Program-made: the position numbers and the translations under genes
Origin: Gammaproteobacteria bacterium Ga0077536
GTDB taxonomy: Bacteria > Pseudomonadota > Gammaproteobacteria > Ga0077536
DNA: 64,000 nucleotides
NCBI GenBank assembly: GCA_001464935.1
Contig: LNEL01000062.1
Coordinates: 33,116-97,115, forward strand
Direction: 5' to 3'
In this document: positions 16,622-25,781 of the stretch, piece after piece
How the letters are laid out: every line of letters begins with the position of its first letter
How positions within the stretch are numbered: position 1 is the first letter of the stretch
The notes under the pieces: model-generated
Seen by the model: only the letters and a program-made list of their open reading frames with translations
Told to the model about the DNA's origin: nothing
The model's database searches: none

Positions 16622-18777
16622 CACGCGGCCTGCGCCGCCGGGACGAAGGGGGCCGAGATCGACGCACGCAGCCCGCGTCCGGGCCGGGTCTCGATGTCGA
16701 GACTGCCGCCAATCGCGCGCAGCCGTTCGCGCAGACCCCGCAACCCGAAACGGGGGCTCGCGGCCAGCGAGTCCGCCGCGCAGCCGATGCCGTCGTCGAC
16801 GATCTCCAGCACCAGGCGATCGGGATTCGCGCGCAGACGCAGATGGACCTTCGATGCCCGCGCGTGACGGCTGGCGTTGGTCAGGCATTCCTGCGCAGCC
16901 CTGAACAGGGCCAGCGCCGTGACCGGTGGCATCTCGAGATCTTCCGCGGGAAGTTCCGCGACGCAATGCAGGCCCGTATGCGCGCTGAAGTCGCGGACAT
17001 ACCAGTCCAGTGCCGCCACCAGCCCGAAGTGATCGAGCACCGGTGGCCGCAGGCCATTGACGATGCGCGAAGTCGCCTCGCTCATGCTGTCGATGCCGGC
17101 GCCGAGTTCGCGCAACGCGAGCCCGACGTCGCGACGTCCGCTGTCGGCGAGGAAGACCACGGTTTTCATCGTCGTCAGCGATGCGCCGAGTTCATCGTGC
17201 AGTTCCCGTGCGAGCACGGCACGTTCCGCTTCCAGCCGCTGCGCCTGCGATGCATGCAGCGCCTGCAACTCGTCGCGCGAGGCCGCGAGCGCCAGTTCGG
17301 CCTCGCGCCTGCGCGTGATGTCGAGCGCGGTGACGACCAGCCGCCGCGGTGCTCCATGACGATGGTCCAGCGGCGAGCGCGCGGCGAGCACCGCCAGTTC
17401 GCCGTCGGCGGTGCGCAGCCAGTGTTCCGAGCGTCGTTCCGACAGCGCGGTCCCGTCGTCGGTGGCACGCAGCACCGCCGCGATCGGCCGCCCGGCGAGC
17501 GCGCCGTCGGCGCAGCCGGTAAGTTCGTGCGCGGCGCGGTTCGCCAGTTCGATGTCGCCGCGTTCGGAAGTCACGAACAGGGCTTCGTCGAGCGCGCGCA
17601 GGATGTCGTCGAACAGGGCGCGCGAGATGGTCGTCTGCTCGAGCCTGCGCGCCATGTCGTTGAAGGCACGCGCGAGCGCCGCGATTTCGTCATTGCCGGC
17701 CGCTTCCAGGCCGTGGCGGTATTCGCCGCCGCCGATCGCATGCGTCGCGTCGAGCAGCCTGCGCACGGGTCGTAACACGTTGCGGATGATGACCACGTAC
17801 ACGAGCGTGCCGACGAGGCCGGCGGCGGCCAGCAGCCAGGCGGCGCGGTGGTCGGCGTCGCGGATCCGCGTCAGCGCGGCAGCCGTGGCCTGCCGCATGT
17901 CGCGGCGCACGCCCGGCTCGAAGCGCGTGCTGAGCCGGTAGTCGATCATGCGCGCGAGGGCGTCGAACGCCGGCATCGAAGTCGCGAGCGCACGGTCCGA
18001 CTGGATGGCCGCGTATACCGCGCGATCGATGTCGTCGGCGCTGCGCCGCACCGTGTCGGCGCGACTCGCTGCCGACAGCAGCGCGCTCGGCGCGAGCCGC
18101 GCGCTGAGATCGCGCTGGAAATACTTCAATGCTTCGTCGACCCGCCAGGCCTGGCGGCCATCAGGCGCCAGCAGGAACTGGCGTGCCGTCTCGTCGAGAC
18201 GATCGATCGCGCGTCGCAGGTCTTCGGCCGCGGCCTGGTCGAGCGTCGACTGGCCGGTCGTCGGCAGCACGGCGTCGAGCAGCACGCGCTTGAAGGCCGT
18301 CAGCAGCGACGCGACGCGCTGCAGGTCCGCATCGCGGCGTTGACCGAGCGTGACGATCCGCTCGGCGTGCTCGAGATACGACGCATGCAGGGAGGCGAGT
18401 TCGCGCAGCTGGCCGCGATTGTCGTCGCCCGCGAGCTGTTGCATCGCGTGCAGATTGCCAGCGAAGTCCTGGCGGGCGTCATCGAGCCGATGCGGCGCAT
18501 CGCGGCCGAGGCCCGCGAGCGCGTCGCGCACGGTCATGCCAATCGCGACATGGCTCAGGTGCATCTTGTAGGCCGCATCGAGCGCCGGATCGTGCACGGT
18601 GACGACGCGCGAGTAGAGCCGTTCGATGGCGGCGAATTCGTGGTGGACGAGCCACCACGAGGCGGAGAAGGTCGCGAGGATCACCGCGACCAGCGCGCCC
18701 AGTTTGAGGCCGAGGCTCAGGCGTATCTGCATGGTCATTCCGACGCGGGCGCGACGCCTGGCAGGCTGTTCCGACAT
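16621..18777 (-). CDS. membrane sensor histidine kinase (HisKA_3 type) with HAMP and PAS
   Basis: 718 residues. Membrane segment at about 24-44, a periplasmic helical sensor region (45-312) with no family I recognise, second membrane segment about 313-331, HAMP (332-385), PAS (386-490), then the NarX-like kinase: His527 in LARELHDELGASLT, an Asn box in RAAQECLTNASRHA, and G boxes VDDGIGC and GLRGLRERL. The start is uncertain: ATG 18777 lacks a clear ribosome site, and ATG codons 14 and 16 (18738, 18732) are possible. Phosphorylates the downstream NarL-type regulator. Confidence 0.92.
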   Translation of the reverse strand: MSEQPARRRARVGMTMQIRLSLGLKLGALVAVILATFSASWWLVHHEFAAIERLYSRVVTVHDPALDAAYKMHLSHVAIGMTVRDALAGLGRDAPHRLDDARQDFAGNLHAMQQLAGDDNRGQLRELASLHASYLEHAERIVTLGQRRDADLQRVASLLTAFKRVLLDAVLPTTGQSTLDQAAAEDLRRAIDRLDETARQFLLAPDGRQAWRVDEALKYFQRDLSARLAPSALLSAASRADTVRRSADDIDRAVYAAIQSDRALATSMPAFDALARMIDYRLSTRFEPGVRRDMRQATAAALTRIRDADHRAAWLLAAAGLVGTLVYVVIIRNVLRPVRRLLDATHAIGGGEYRHGLEAAGNDEIAALARAFNDMARRLEQTTISRALFDDILRALDEALFVTSERGDIELANRAAHELTGCADGALAGRPIAAVLRATDDGTALSERRSEHWLRTADGELAVLAARSPLDHRHGAPRRLVVTALDITRRREAELALAASRDELQALHASQAQRLEAERAVLARELHDELGASLTTMKTVVFLADSGRRDVGLALRELGAGIDSMSEATSRIVNGLRPPVLDHFGLVAALDWYVRDFSAHTGLHCVAELPAEDLEMPPVTALALFRAAQECLTNASRHARASKVHLRLRANPDRLVLEIVDDGIGCAADSLAASPRFGLRGLRERLRAIGGSLDIETRPGRGLRASISAPFVPAAQAA

Positions 18778-18840
18778 CGGCGACAGCCGCGGGCCGCGGG
18801 CGCGGGCGGCAGTATGTGGAGGGGGGGCGCGTCCGGCAAG

Positions 18841-18901
18841 CCGGGTCTGACAAATGCGGGACCTTGTGCTTAAATCCCGGGCCTATCCGCGACAGACCCG
18901 G
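18841..18901 (+). promoter_or_regulatory. promoter for the acyl-CoA synthetase, bracketed by a 9-bp inverted repeat
   Basis: CTGACA (18847-18852), 17-base spacer, TTAAAT (18870-18875) fits a sigma-70 promoter in front of ATG 18910. The arms CCGGGTCTG (18841-18849) and CAGACCCGG (18893-18901) are perfect inverted repeats on either side, one touching the -35 box. They could be an operator or a leader hairpin; the sequence alone does not decide. Confidence 0.4.
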
Positions 18902-18909
18902 TAGCCCCC

Positions 18910-20529
18910 ATGCCCAACATGACCGACTACGAATCCGAGCGCCAGCGCTTCGAATGGAACCCGCCCGCCCGCTTCAATTTCGCGCGCGACGTCATCGACA
19001 AATGGGCCGCGCAGCCGTCGCTGCGGGCCCTGTACTGGATCGACGATCACGGACACGAAGTCCAGATGACCTATGCGCAGATGGCCGAGCGCTCGCGTCG
19101 CCTGTGCAACGTGCTGGCGGCCGCCGGTGTGCGCCGCGGCGACACCGCGATCATCCTGCTGCCGCGGCTCGTGGCCTGGTGGGAAGTGCTGACGGCCTGC
19201 CTGCGCATGGGGGTGGTCGCCTCGCCGGGTACGACGCAGCTCGCGCCGAAGGATCTCGCGTATCGCATCGAGGCCTCGCGCGCGACCGTGCTCATCACCG
19301 ATCCGCGCAATGCGTCGAAGTTCGACGAAATCCCCGCCGGCACGGTCAAGGCCAGACTCGTCGTTGGCGGGCAGCACGCCGGCTGGGCGGACTACGAGTC
19401 CGCGGTCGCGGCGGCGTCGCCTGACTTCACGGCGGCGGACACGGCGGCCGACGAGGATGCGCTGTGTTATTTCACGTCGGGCACCACCGGTTATCCGAAA
19501 ATGGCGATCCAGCCCCAGTCCTACGGGCTCGCCCATCGCATCACCGGCCATTACTGGCTCGATCTGCGGCCCGAGGATCTGCACTGGAACATGAGCGACA
19601 CGGGCTGGGCAAAAGCGGCGTGGAGCAGTTATTTCGGGCCGTGGACCTGCGGCGCGGCCATCTTCGTCCATCACACGGAGACCTTCGTCCCGAAACGCCT
19701 GCTCGACATTCTGTCGCAGTACCCCATCACGACCTTCTGCGGCGCGCCGACGATCTACCGCATGCTGGTGCTGGAAGACCTGGCGGCCTGGAAGTTCCCG
19801 CATCTGCGCCATTGCGTCGGCGCCGGCGAGCCGCTGAATCCGGAAGTCATCGACACCTGGCAGCAGGCGACCGGCCACGTCATTCGCGACGGCTACGGCC
19901 AGACCGAATCGGTGCTGCTGTGCGCGAGCTTCCCATGCCTCGAGCCGCGCTTCGGTTCGATGGGCAAGCCGTCGCCGGGTATCGATCTGGCCGTCATCGA
20001 CGACGACGGCGCGCGCCTGCCGCCGGAGCGCGAAGGTGACGTCGCGGTGCGCGTGAAGCCGCAGCGACCGCCGGGCCTGTTCAGTGAATATCGTGGTGAC
20101 GAGGAGCGCACCGCGCGCGCCTTCCGCGGCGACTGGTACCTGACCGGCGATCGCGCTTACGTCGACGAAGACGGCTACTTCTGGTTCGTCGGGCGCGCCG
20201 ACGACGTCATTCTCTCCGCCGGCTATCGCATCGGCCCGTTCGAGGTCGAGAGCGCGCTGATCGAGCATCCGGCGGTGGCCGAGTCCGCCGTGGTGTCGAG
20301 CCCGGACGAGATGCGTGGTGAAGTGGTCAAGGCGTTCATCGTGCTGGCGCCGGGTTGCACGGGTGACGATGCGCTCGTGCGCGAACTGCAGGAGCACGTG
20401 AAGACCGTGACCGCGCCGTACAAGTATCCGCGCAAGATCGAGTTCGTCGACACGCTGCCGAAGACCGTCAGCGGCAAGATTCGACGCATCGAACTGCGCG
20501 AGCGCGAATGGGCGCGGCCCAAGGCGTGA
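18910..20529 (+). CDS. acyl-CoA synthetase (AMP-forming), medium-chain/acetyl-CoA synthetase-like
   Basis: Activates a carboxylic acid to its CoA thioester with ATP. 539 residues. ANL-superfamily motifs: P-loop YFTSGTTGYPKMA, the adenylate motif DGYGQTESVL, TGDRAYVDEDGYFWFVGRADDVI, and the C-terminal catalytic lysine in LPKTVSGKIRRIELR. The start FEWNPPARFNFARDVIDKWA resembles the medium-chain acyl-CoA synthetase (ACSM) group more than FadD. The last 22 bases overlap the following MFS gene, so they are probably co-expressed. Supplies CoA substrates for the dehydrogenases upstream, as inference from context. Confidence 0.92.
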   Translation: MPNMTDYESERQRFEWNPPARFNFARDVIDKWAAQPSLRALYWIDDHGHEVQMTYAQMAERSRRLCNVLAAAGVRRGDTAIILLPRLVAWWEVLTACLRMGVVASPGTTQLAPKDLAYRIEASRATVLITDPRNASKFDEIPAGTVKARLVVGGQHAGWADYESAVAAASPDFTAADTAADEDALCYFTSGTTGYPKMAIQPQSYGLAHRITGHYWLDLRPEDLHWNMSDTGWAKAAWSSYFGPWTCGAAIFVHHTETFVPKRLLDILSQYPITTFCGAPTIYRMLVLEDLAAWKFPHLRHCVGAGEPLNPEVIDTWQQATGHVIRDGYGQTESVLLCASFPCLEPRFGSMGKPSPGIDLAVIDDDGARLPPEREGDVAVRVKPQRPPGLFSEYRGDEERTARAFRGDWYLTGDRAYVDEDGYFWFVGRADDVILSAGYRIGPFEVESALIEHPAVAESAVVSSPDEMRGEVVKAFIVLAPGCTGDDALVRELQEHVKTVTAPYKYPRKIEFVDTLPKTVSGKIRRIELREREWARPKA

Positions 20530-21920
20530 AACCGGATGGCGCGTCGCCCGCGGTGCAGCGGGCGGCGCTTGCGATGGTCGTCGCGAACTCCTTCGGGAAT
20601 GCGCTGATGATGTCGTCCGTCACCGTTGCATTGCCGTCGATCGCGCAGGCGCTCGCACTCGATGCGGTGCTGCTCGCGTGGGTGCCGTTGATGTTCCTGA
20701 TGACCAGCGCCGCCACGGTGCTCGCGTTCGGCCGGCTCGCCGACATGTACGGGCGCAAGCGGCTGTTCATCATCGGCTCGATCGGGCTCACGCTGTCCTC
20801 CGTGCTGCTGGCCTGCGCTCCCGACGGTCGAACCCTGATCGGACTGCGCGTGTTCCAGGGCATCAGCGCCGCCATGCTCTACGCGACCCAGGTCGCGATC
20901 CTCACCTCCGTCTATCCGCCGCAGCGCCGTGGCCAGGCCATCGGGGTGCTCGCGTCGTCGGTGTATTTCGGCCTGACCTGCGGGCCGCTCGTCGGCGGCT
21001 GGCTGATCGAGCATTTCGGCTGGCGCGCCGCGTTCGTCGCGCACCTGCCAATCAGCCTGCTGGTATTGCTCGTCGCGTTGCCGCGCGTGCCGGGCGACTG
21101 GATGGCCGAAACCCGGGGACGTTTCGACTGGCAGGCAGCTCTGCTGTACGCGGTCGCTATCAGTGGCCTGATGGTCGGGGTCGCGGCATTGCCGGCGCCG
21201 CACGGGCTCATCGGCATCGGCGGGGGGCTCGCGCTGATCCTGCTCTTCATGCGACAGCAGTACCGCTCTCCCGATCCGCTGCTGAACGTCGCGCTGCTGC
21301 TCGGCAATCGCGTGTTCGGCCTGTCCTCGCTGGCGTCGCTGCTGATGTACGCGACCACCTTCTCGATCCTGGTGCTGATCAGCCTCTACCTGCAGTACCT
21401 GAAGGAACTGTCTCCGACCGAGGCGGGCTTGGTGATGCTCGCGCAACCGCTGGTGACGGCGGTGATCTCGCCGCTCGCGGGCAAATGGTCCGATCGCATG
21501 GAGCCGCGGATTCTCGCCACCGCCGGCGTGTGTTTCACGGCGCTCGGCCTGTTCTGGCTGTCGCGCATCGGCCAGGACACGCCGCTCGGGGAAATCGTCG
21601 GCTGCCTGCTGCTGACGGGTTTCGGCTTCAGCCTGTTCGGCTCGCCGAATGCGAGCGCGATCATGGGGGCGGTTGGCCGCAGCGAGTTCGGCGCCGCCGG
21701 CGGCGCGGTCGCCACGATGCGCATTCTCGGCCAGCTGTGCAGCATGGGCGTGGTGGCGATGGCCTTTGCGCTGACGATAGGCGAAGTCGAGATCACCCCG
21801 GCCAGCTATCCGGCGCTGGCGCGCGCGCTGGAAGTCAGCTTTCTGATCGCGGCCATGCTGTGCGTGCCGGCGGCCTGGTGTTCGCTGGCGCGCGGGCGCG
21901 TGCGCGCGGCGACGGCCTGA
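20508..21920 (+). CDS. MFS transporter, DHA2-like drug/proton antiporter
   Basis: 470-residue inner-membrane protein with 12-14 predicted helices. Motif A is seen in GRLADMYGRKRLF and the motif C-like GLTCGPLVGGWLIEHFGWR is typical of antiporters in the DHA2 (EmrB/QacA) group. The start at 20508 lies within the 3' end of the acyl-CoA synthetase in another frame; a later start near residue 22 would remove the overlap but still leave all helices. It converges with the Nudix gene, stops 22 bases apart. May export an acid or a toxic intermediate; substrate unknown. Confidence 0.87.
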   Translation: MGAAQGVKPDGASPAVQRAALAMVVANSFGNALMMSSVTVALPSIAQALALDAVLLAWVPLMFLMTSAATVLAFGRLADMYGRKRLFIIGSIGLTLSSVLLACAPDGRTLIGLRVFQGISAAMLYATQVAILTSVYPPQRRGQAIGVLASSVYFGLTCGPLVGGWLIEHFGWRAAFVAHLPISLLVLLVALPRVPGDWMAETRGRFDWQAALLYAVAISGLMVGVAALPAPHGLIGIGGGLALILLFMRQQYRSPDPLLNVALLLGNRVFGLSSLASLLMYATTFSILVLISLYLQYLKELSPTEAGLVMLAQPLVTAVISPLAGKWSDRMEPRILATAGVCFTALGLFWLSRIGQDTPLGEIVGCLLLTGFGFSLFGSPNASAIMGAVGRSEFGAAGGAVATMRILGQLCSMGVVAMAFALTIGEVEITPASYPALARALEVSFLIAAMLCVPAAWCSLARGRVRAATA

Positions 21921-21942
21921 ATCCCGGCGCGTATCCGGCGCT

Positions 21943-22605
21943 TCAGACCCACATCACCTGCCGGCGGCCGTGCTGGAAGCTGAGGAAAGCGGCGCGGCGA
22001 TCGTCGGCATCGAGTTGACGTGCCAGGGCCTCCAGCATCAGCAGCGTGACAGGCATCAGTTCGAGCCGGCCGGTGTCCGCCAGCGGTATCCATTGCACGT
22101 CGGTCAGTTCGCCGGACGGCTGGGGTTCGCCGTGCGCGACCGCGGCATCGACCGCGAAGAAGCGCGCATGGAAGCGGATCGGCTGCACGCTGGGCGTGAT
22201 TGCGCGGCCGAGATAGGCGAGGCGACCGAGCGGCGGCGCGAGGCCCTGCTGCCGGAAGGCCTGCCAGCTCGGCGACGCATTGCGACCGATATCGCCGGGC
22301 TCGCCGACCATCACACCCACTTCCTCGTAGGTCTCGCGAATGGCCGCGAGCGCGAGCGCATGGGCGCGCGAGTGCGAGCCACCGACGGCGAGGCGCTGCA
22401 CGATGGAAGCGTCGAGCGGGCTTGGGGTCCTGACCAGGTGATCGGCGCGCTCGAGGCCGCCGCCCGGGAACACGTACATGCCGGGCTTGAAGCGGGCGCG
22501 CTCGCTGCGGCGTCCGACGAGCACCTGCACCTGGCCGTGTGCGCGACGCCAGATCACGAGACTCGCGGCGTCACGAGGACGCACCGGGGGCTGCTCGACG
22601 GGCAT
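21943..22605 (-). CDS. Nudix hydrolase
   Basis: 220-residue member of the Nudix family hydrolysing X-linked nucleoside diphosphates. The Nudix box is present but stretched: GGGLERAD is separated by an insert of about 35 residues from AIRETYEEVGV, which supplies the REUXEEXGU core. Such inserts are seen in the NUDT19/CoA-diphosphatase-like group, and a CoA or acyl-CoA substrate would suit the setting, but this is inference. ATG 22605 has GAGGTGACC upstream; the frame is open further 5' without Nudix-like sequence. Confidence 0.88.
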   Translation of the reverse strand: MPVEQPPVRPRDAASLVIWRRAHGQVQVLVGRRSERARFKPGMYVFPGGGLERADHLVRTPSPLDASIVQRLAVGGSHSRAHALALAAIRETYEEVGVMVGEPGDIGRNASPSWQAFRQQGLAPPLGRLAYLGRAITPSVQPIRFHARFFAVDAAVAHGEPQPSGELTDVQWIPLADTGRLELMPVTLLMLEALARQLDADDRRAAFLSFQHGRRQVMWV

Positions 22606-22698
22606 GGTCACCTCGGGCTGATGGGTCCTGCATGATACGATTCGGCGCCGCAGGCGGGAATTCACCCGCACCGCAATATTCGCAAGCCGAGGAACGAC

Positions 22699-22995
22699 AT
22701 GCCTTACCTGATCCGGACTGCCGACAAGCCCGACTCGCTCGAACTGCGCAACACGACACGTGCCGCCCACCTCGAGTATCTGAAGGGACATACCAGTCGC
22801 ATTCTCGCGGCCGGCGCCCTGTTGAACGATGACGGGAGTGGCGGACACGGCGGCGTGATCATCTATGACGTCGAGGACAGAGCCAGCGCCGAGGATTTCA
22901 TCAACAACGATCCGTTCACGAAGGCCGGCCTGTTCGCGACCATCGAGGTGACGCGATGGCGCAAGGCCTTCTTCAATTTCGAATGCCTGGTCTGA
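22699..22995 (+). CDS. YciI-family protein
   Basis: 98-residue small alpha+beta protein of the YCII family (ferredoxin-like fold). Conserved His in AAHLEYLKGH and Asp in NNDPFTKAGLF, the putative active-site pair of the family. Biochemical function of most members is unknown. Start ATG 22699 has GAGGAA 7 bases upstream. It is divergent from the Nudix gene and followed after 184 bases by the large exporter on the same strand; the gap has no clear terminator. Confidence 0.88.
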   Translation: MPYLIRTADKPDSLELRNTTRAAHLEYLKGHTSRILAAGALLNDDGSGGHGGVIIYDVEDRASAEDFINNDPFTKAGLFATIEVTRWRKAFFNFECLV

Positions 22996-23179
22996 CCTCA
23001 CACCTGCTTCCCACACAGATTCAGAAAAGTCCTACACCCCCGCCGCTTGTCGCGCTGGGGTCATCTCTTTAGCGTTCGAGGTCTGGAGCGCCGCGTCGAG
23101 ACGCGGCCGATGATGCCTGGTCCGGAAGGACCTGGCACGGCCTTCCAACCCACGACCAGACCACAAGAGCTGACCCACG

Positions 23180-25618
23180 ATGAGCAACCAAGGTATCGAC
23201 AAGGCCAGGGAAACGCGCGGCGCCGCGATTGCCAACTGGCTGATGGATCGGAAATGGATGTCGTTCCTGATCATCTGCGTGCCCACGATCCTGCTGGCGC
23301 TGCACATTCCGAAAATCGAGGTCTACTCCCGCTTCGCCGATCTGCTGCCCGAGCAGCACGAATACATCCAGAACTACAACCGCATGAAGCAGACCTTCGG
23401 CGGCGCGAACGTGGTGACGATGGCACTCGAGACCACCGACGAACATCAGGACATCTTCACCCACGAAACCCTGCAGAAGGTCAAATACCTCACCGAGGAA
23501 GTCGACCTGATCACGGGCGTCAATCACTACCAGGTCGCGAGCATCGCGCATCCGAAGATCCGGCGCGTGAAGACCACCGGCGGCGGGCTCATCAAGTCCG
23601 AACCCGTGCTGCCCAAGGACATTCCGACCGAACCGGAGAAGCTCAAGCAGCTGCGCGAGGAGACCTTCAACAATGACATCGTCTACGGGACTTACATCTC
23701 GACGGATGGCCGTTCGGCGCTGATCCTCGCGGGCTTCGACGAAGAGCGTCTGAACTACACCGAGATTCACACCCGCTTGCAGGAACTGAAGGCCGAGGTC
23801 GAGAAGGACGGCAAGACCCATCTCTACGTGGCCGGTGAACCGATGCTGAAGGGCTGGATCTATTTCTATTCAAAGGAGCTGAAGATCATTTTCGGCGTCA
23901 CGGGTCTCGTGATGGTGGCGCTGCTGTGGTTCCACTTCGGTTCGATCGTCGGCGTCGTCGTGCCCGCGCTCGGCACCTTCCTGTCGGCCATATGGGGGCT
24001 CGGCTTCGTCGGCTGGATGGGCTTCAATCTCGACCCGCTGATTCTCGTCGTGCCGATCCTCATTTCGGCGCGCACCGCCAGCCACTGCGTACAGATGATG
24101 GAGCGCTATTACGACGAGATCCGCGTCGGGCATGAGCGGGAAATGGCCGTGCGCACCGCGATGGGGGAACTGCTGCTGCCGGCGACGCTGGGCATCCTGG
24201 CCGACGCCTTCGCGCTGCTGGTGCTGACAATCTCGTCGATGCCGATGATCGCCAAGCTCGGCATGTACTGCGCGTTCTGGGGCGCCAGCAATCTCGTCAC
24301 CGTGGCGGTGCTGGTGCCGCTGATCATGTCGATCCTGCCGACGCCAAAAGTCTCGATCCAGGAGGAACACAAGCACCTGCCGTCACGCATGATGCACACC
24401 ATGGGGGTGTTCCTCGTCGGTCCGAAGGCGGGCTTCGTGGTCATGGGGGGCGCGGTGCTGTTGACCGTATGGGCCTTCTATTTCGGCTGGCACGTGCAGA
24501 TCGGCGAGAGCAAGCCGGGATCGCCGATTCTGTTCCCGGATTCTGACTACAACATCTCCGCGGCGAAGATTGCCGAGAAGTTCGCCGGCGCCAACCAGCT
24601 CAGCATCTACTTCGAGGGTGACAAGGCGCATCGGATGAAGGACCCGAAGGTCGTGGCGACGATGCAGGAGTTCGGCCGCTACATGGCGGACACCTTCAAT
24701 TACGGCGGCACGCGTGACATTCCGCAGTTGGTGCGTTCGATCAACCGTCTGTATCACTACGATGATCCGCGCTGGTCGATCATTCCGACCGCGCAGAAGG
24801 ACATCGGCAACACGCTGTTCATGTACGAGGCCGGTGCATCGATGCCGGGCGTGATCCTCGAGTACATGGATCTCGAGGGCAAGACGGCGAATTTCGTCAT
24901 CTTCTACAAGGATGCAACGGGGCGCACGGTGCACGAGGCGGTGGACAAGGCGAAGGCCTGGCTCGCCGCGCACCCGATGGAAGGCGTCACGCCGCGTTTC
25001 GCGGGCGGCATCATCGGCACGACGGCGGCGGCCAACGAGGAGACGGAAATCTCCGATCTCAAGACCACTGCCGCCATCATCGCGGCGGTGACGCTGGCGA
25101 TCACCGTCGCCTATCGCTCACTGGTGGCCGGCGTGATGGTGTTCGGGTTGCTGGTGCTGTGCGTGATGACGAACCGGGCGTTCATGACGATGCGCGACAT
25201 CGGCCTCAACGTGAATACGCTGCCGGTGACGGCGGTCGGCATCGGGGTCGGCGTCGACTACGCGATCTACATGCTCGATCGCCTCAAAGAAGAGGCGCGG
25301 CACCGCACACTGGTGGATGCGATCGTGACCTCGATGCGCACCACGGGCGCGGCGATCCTGTTCACCGCGGTGACGATCTTCGCAGGCATCATCTACTGGA
25401 TCCCGGGGTCGTCGCTGCGCTTCAACAGCGAGATGTCGCTGCTGCTGTGCCTGCTGCTGTTCAGCAACATGGTCGGCGCGATTACGCTGATTCCGCTGCT
25501 GGTCCGAATCTTCAAGCCGCGTTTCGTCACCGACTCCCATGTCGACGATCGCGACACGCTCCGCGACCAGGAGCTCGCCGGCTGGCAGGCGAAGTCGCTG
25601 GCCAAGATGGGCACCTGA
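23180..25618 (+). CDS. RND-superfamily exporter with MMPL domains (HAE3-like)
   Basis: 812-residue inner-membrane protein built as two repeats, each a membrane helix, a large periplasmic domain, then five to six helices. First repeat: helix about 29-47, periplasmic to about 225, helix bundle 230-410. Second: helix about 425-445, periplasmic to about 625, helix bundle 630-790. The sequence GVGVDYAIYMLDRLKEEARH in the second bundle matches the proton-relay helix region of MMPL proteins. No membrane-fusion or outer-membrane partner is adjacent. A perfect rho-independent terminator follows. Lipid, hopanoid or hydrophobic product export is the usual role of the family; substrate unknown. Confidence 0.9.
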   Translation: MSNQGIDKARETRGAAIANWLMDRKWMSFLIICVPTILLALHIPKIEVYSRFADLLPEQHEYIQNYNRMKQTFGGANVVTMALETTDEHQDIFTHETLQKVKYLTEEVDLITGVNHYQVASIAHPKIRRVKTTGGGLIKSEPVLPKDIPTEPEKLKQLREETFNNDIVYGTYISTDGRSALILAGFDEERLNYTEIHTRLQELKAEVEKDGKTHLYVAGEPMLKGWIYFYSKELKIIFGVTGLVMVALLWFHFGSIVGVVVPALGTFLSAIWGLGFVGWMGFNLDPLILVVPILISARTASHCVQMMERYYDEIRVGHEREMAVRTAMGELLLPATLGILADAFALLVLTISSMPMIAKLGMYCAFWGASNLVTVAVLVPLIMSILPTPKVSIQEEHKHLPSRMMHTMGVFLVGPKAGFVVMGGAVLLTVWAFYFGWHVQIGESKPGSPILFPDSDYNISAAKIAEKFAGANQLSIYFEGDKAHRMKDPKVVATMQEFGRYMADTFNYGGTRDIPQLVRSINRLYHYDDPRWSIIPTAQKDIGNTLFMYEAGASMPGVILEYMDLEGKTANFVIFYKDATGRTVHEAVDKAKAWLAAHPMEGVTPRFAGGIIGTTAAANEETEISDLKTTAAIIAAVTLAITVAYRSLVAGVMVFGLLVLCVMTNRAFMTMRDIGLNVNTLPVTAVGIGVGVDYAIYMLDRLKEEARHRTLVDAIVTSMRTTGAAILFTAVTIFAGIIYWIPGSSLRFNSEMSLLLCLLLFSNMVGAITLIPLLVRIFKPRFVTDSHVDDRDTLRDQELAGWQAKSLAKMGT

Positions 25619-25677
25619 TCACCGTTCCCTCCCCCGGATGAGGGGTCGCTCGCCTCTCGTCCGGTGCACGCAGCCTG

Positions 25678-25706
25678 GCGGCCTCCCGGTGAGGCCGCTT
25701 TTTTTT
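25678..25706 (+). terminator. rho-independent terminator after the RND exporter
   Basis: Stem GCGGCCTC (25678-25685) pairs perfectly with GAGGCCGC (25691-25698) over a 5-base loop, followed by eight T residues (25699-25706). It lies 60 bases after the exporter stop, so the amidase downstream needs its own promoter. Confidence 0.93.
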
Positions 25707-25781
25707 GGGACGCCGGCCTTGATCGGCTGCAGTCGCGCTGCCACCCTGCACGGGTCGTCTCCATCACCCCGGGGGGAAACC

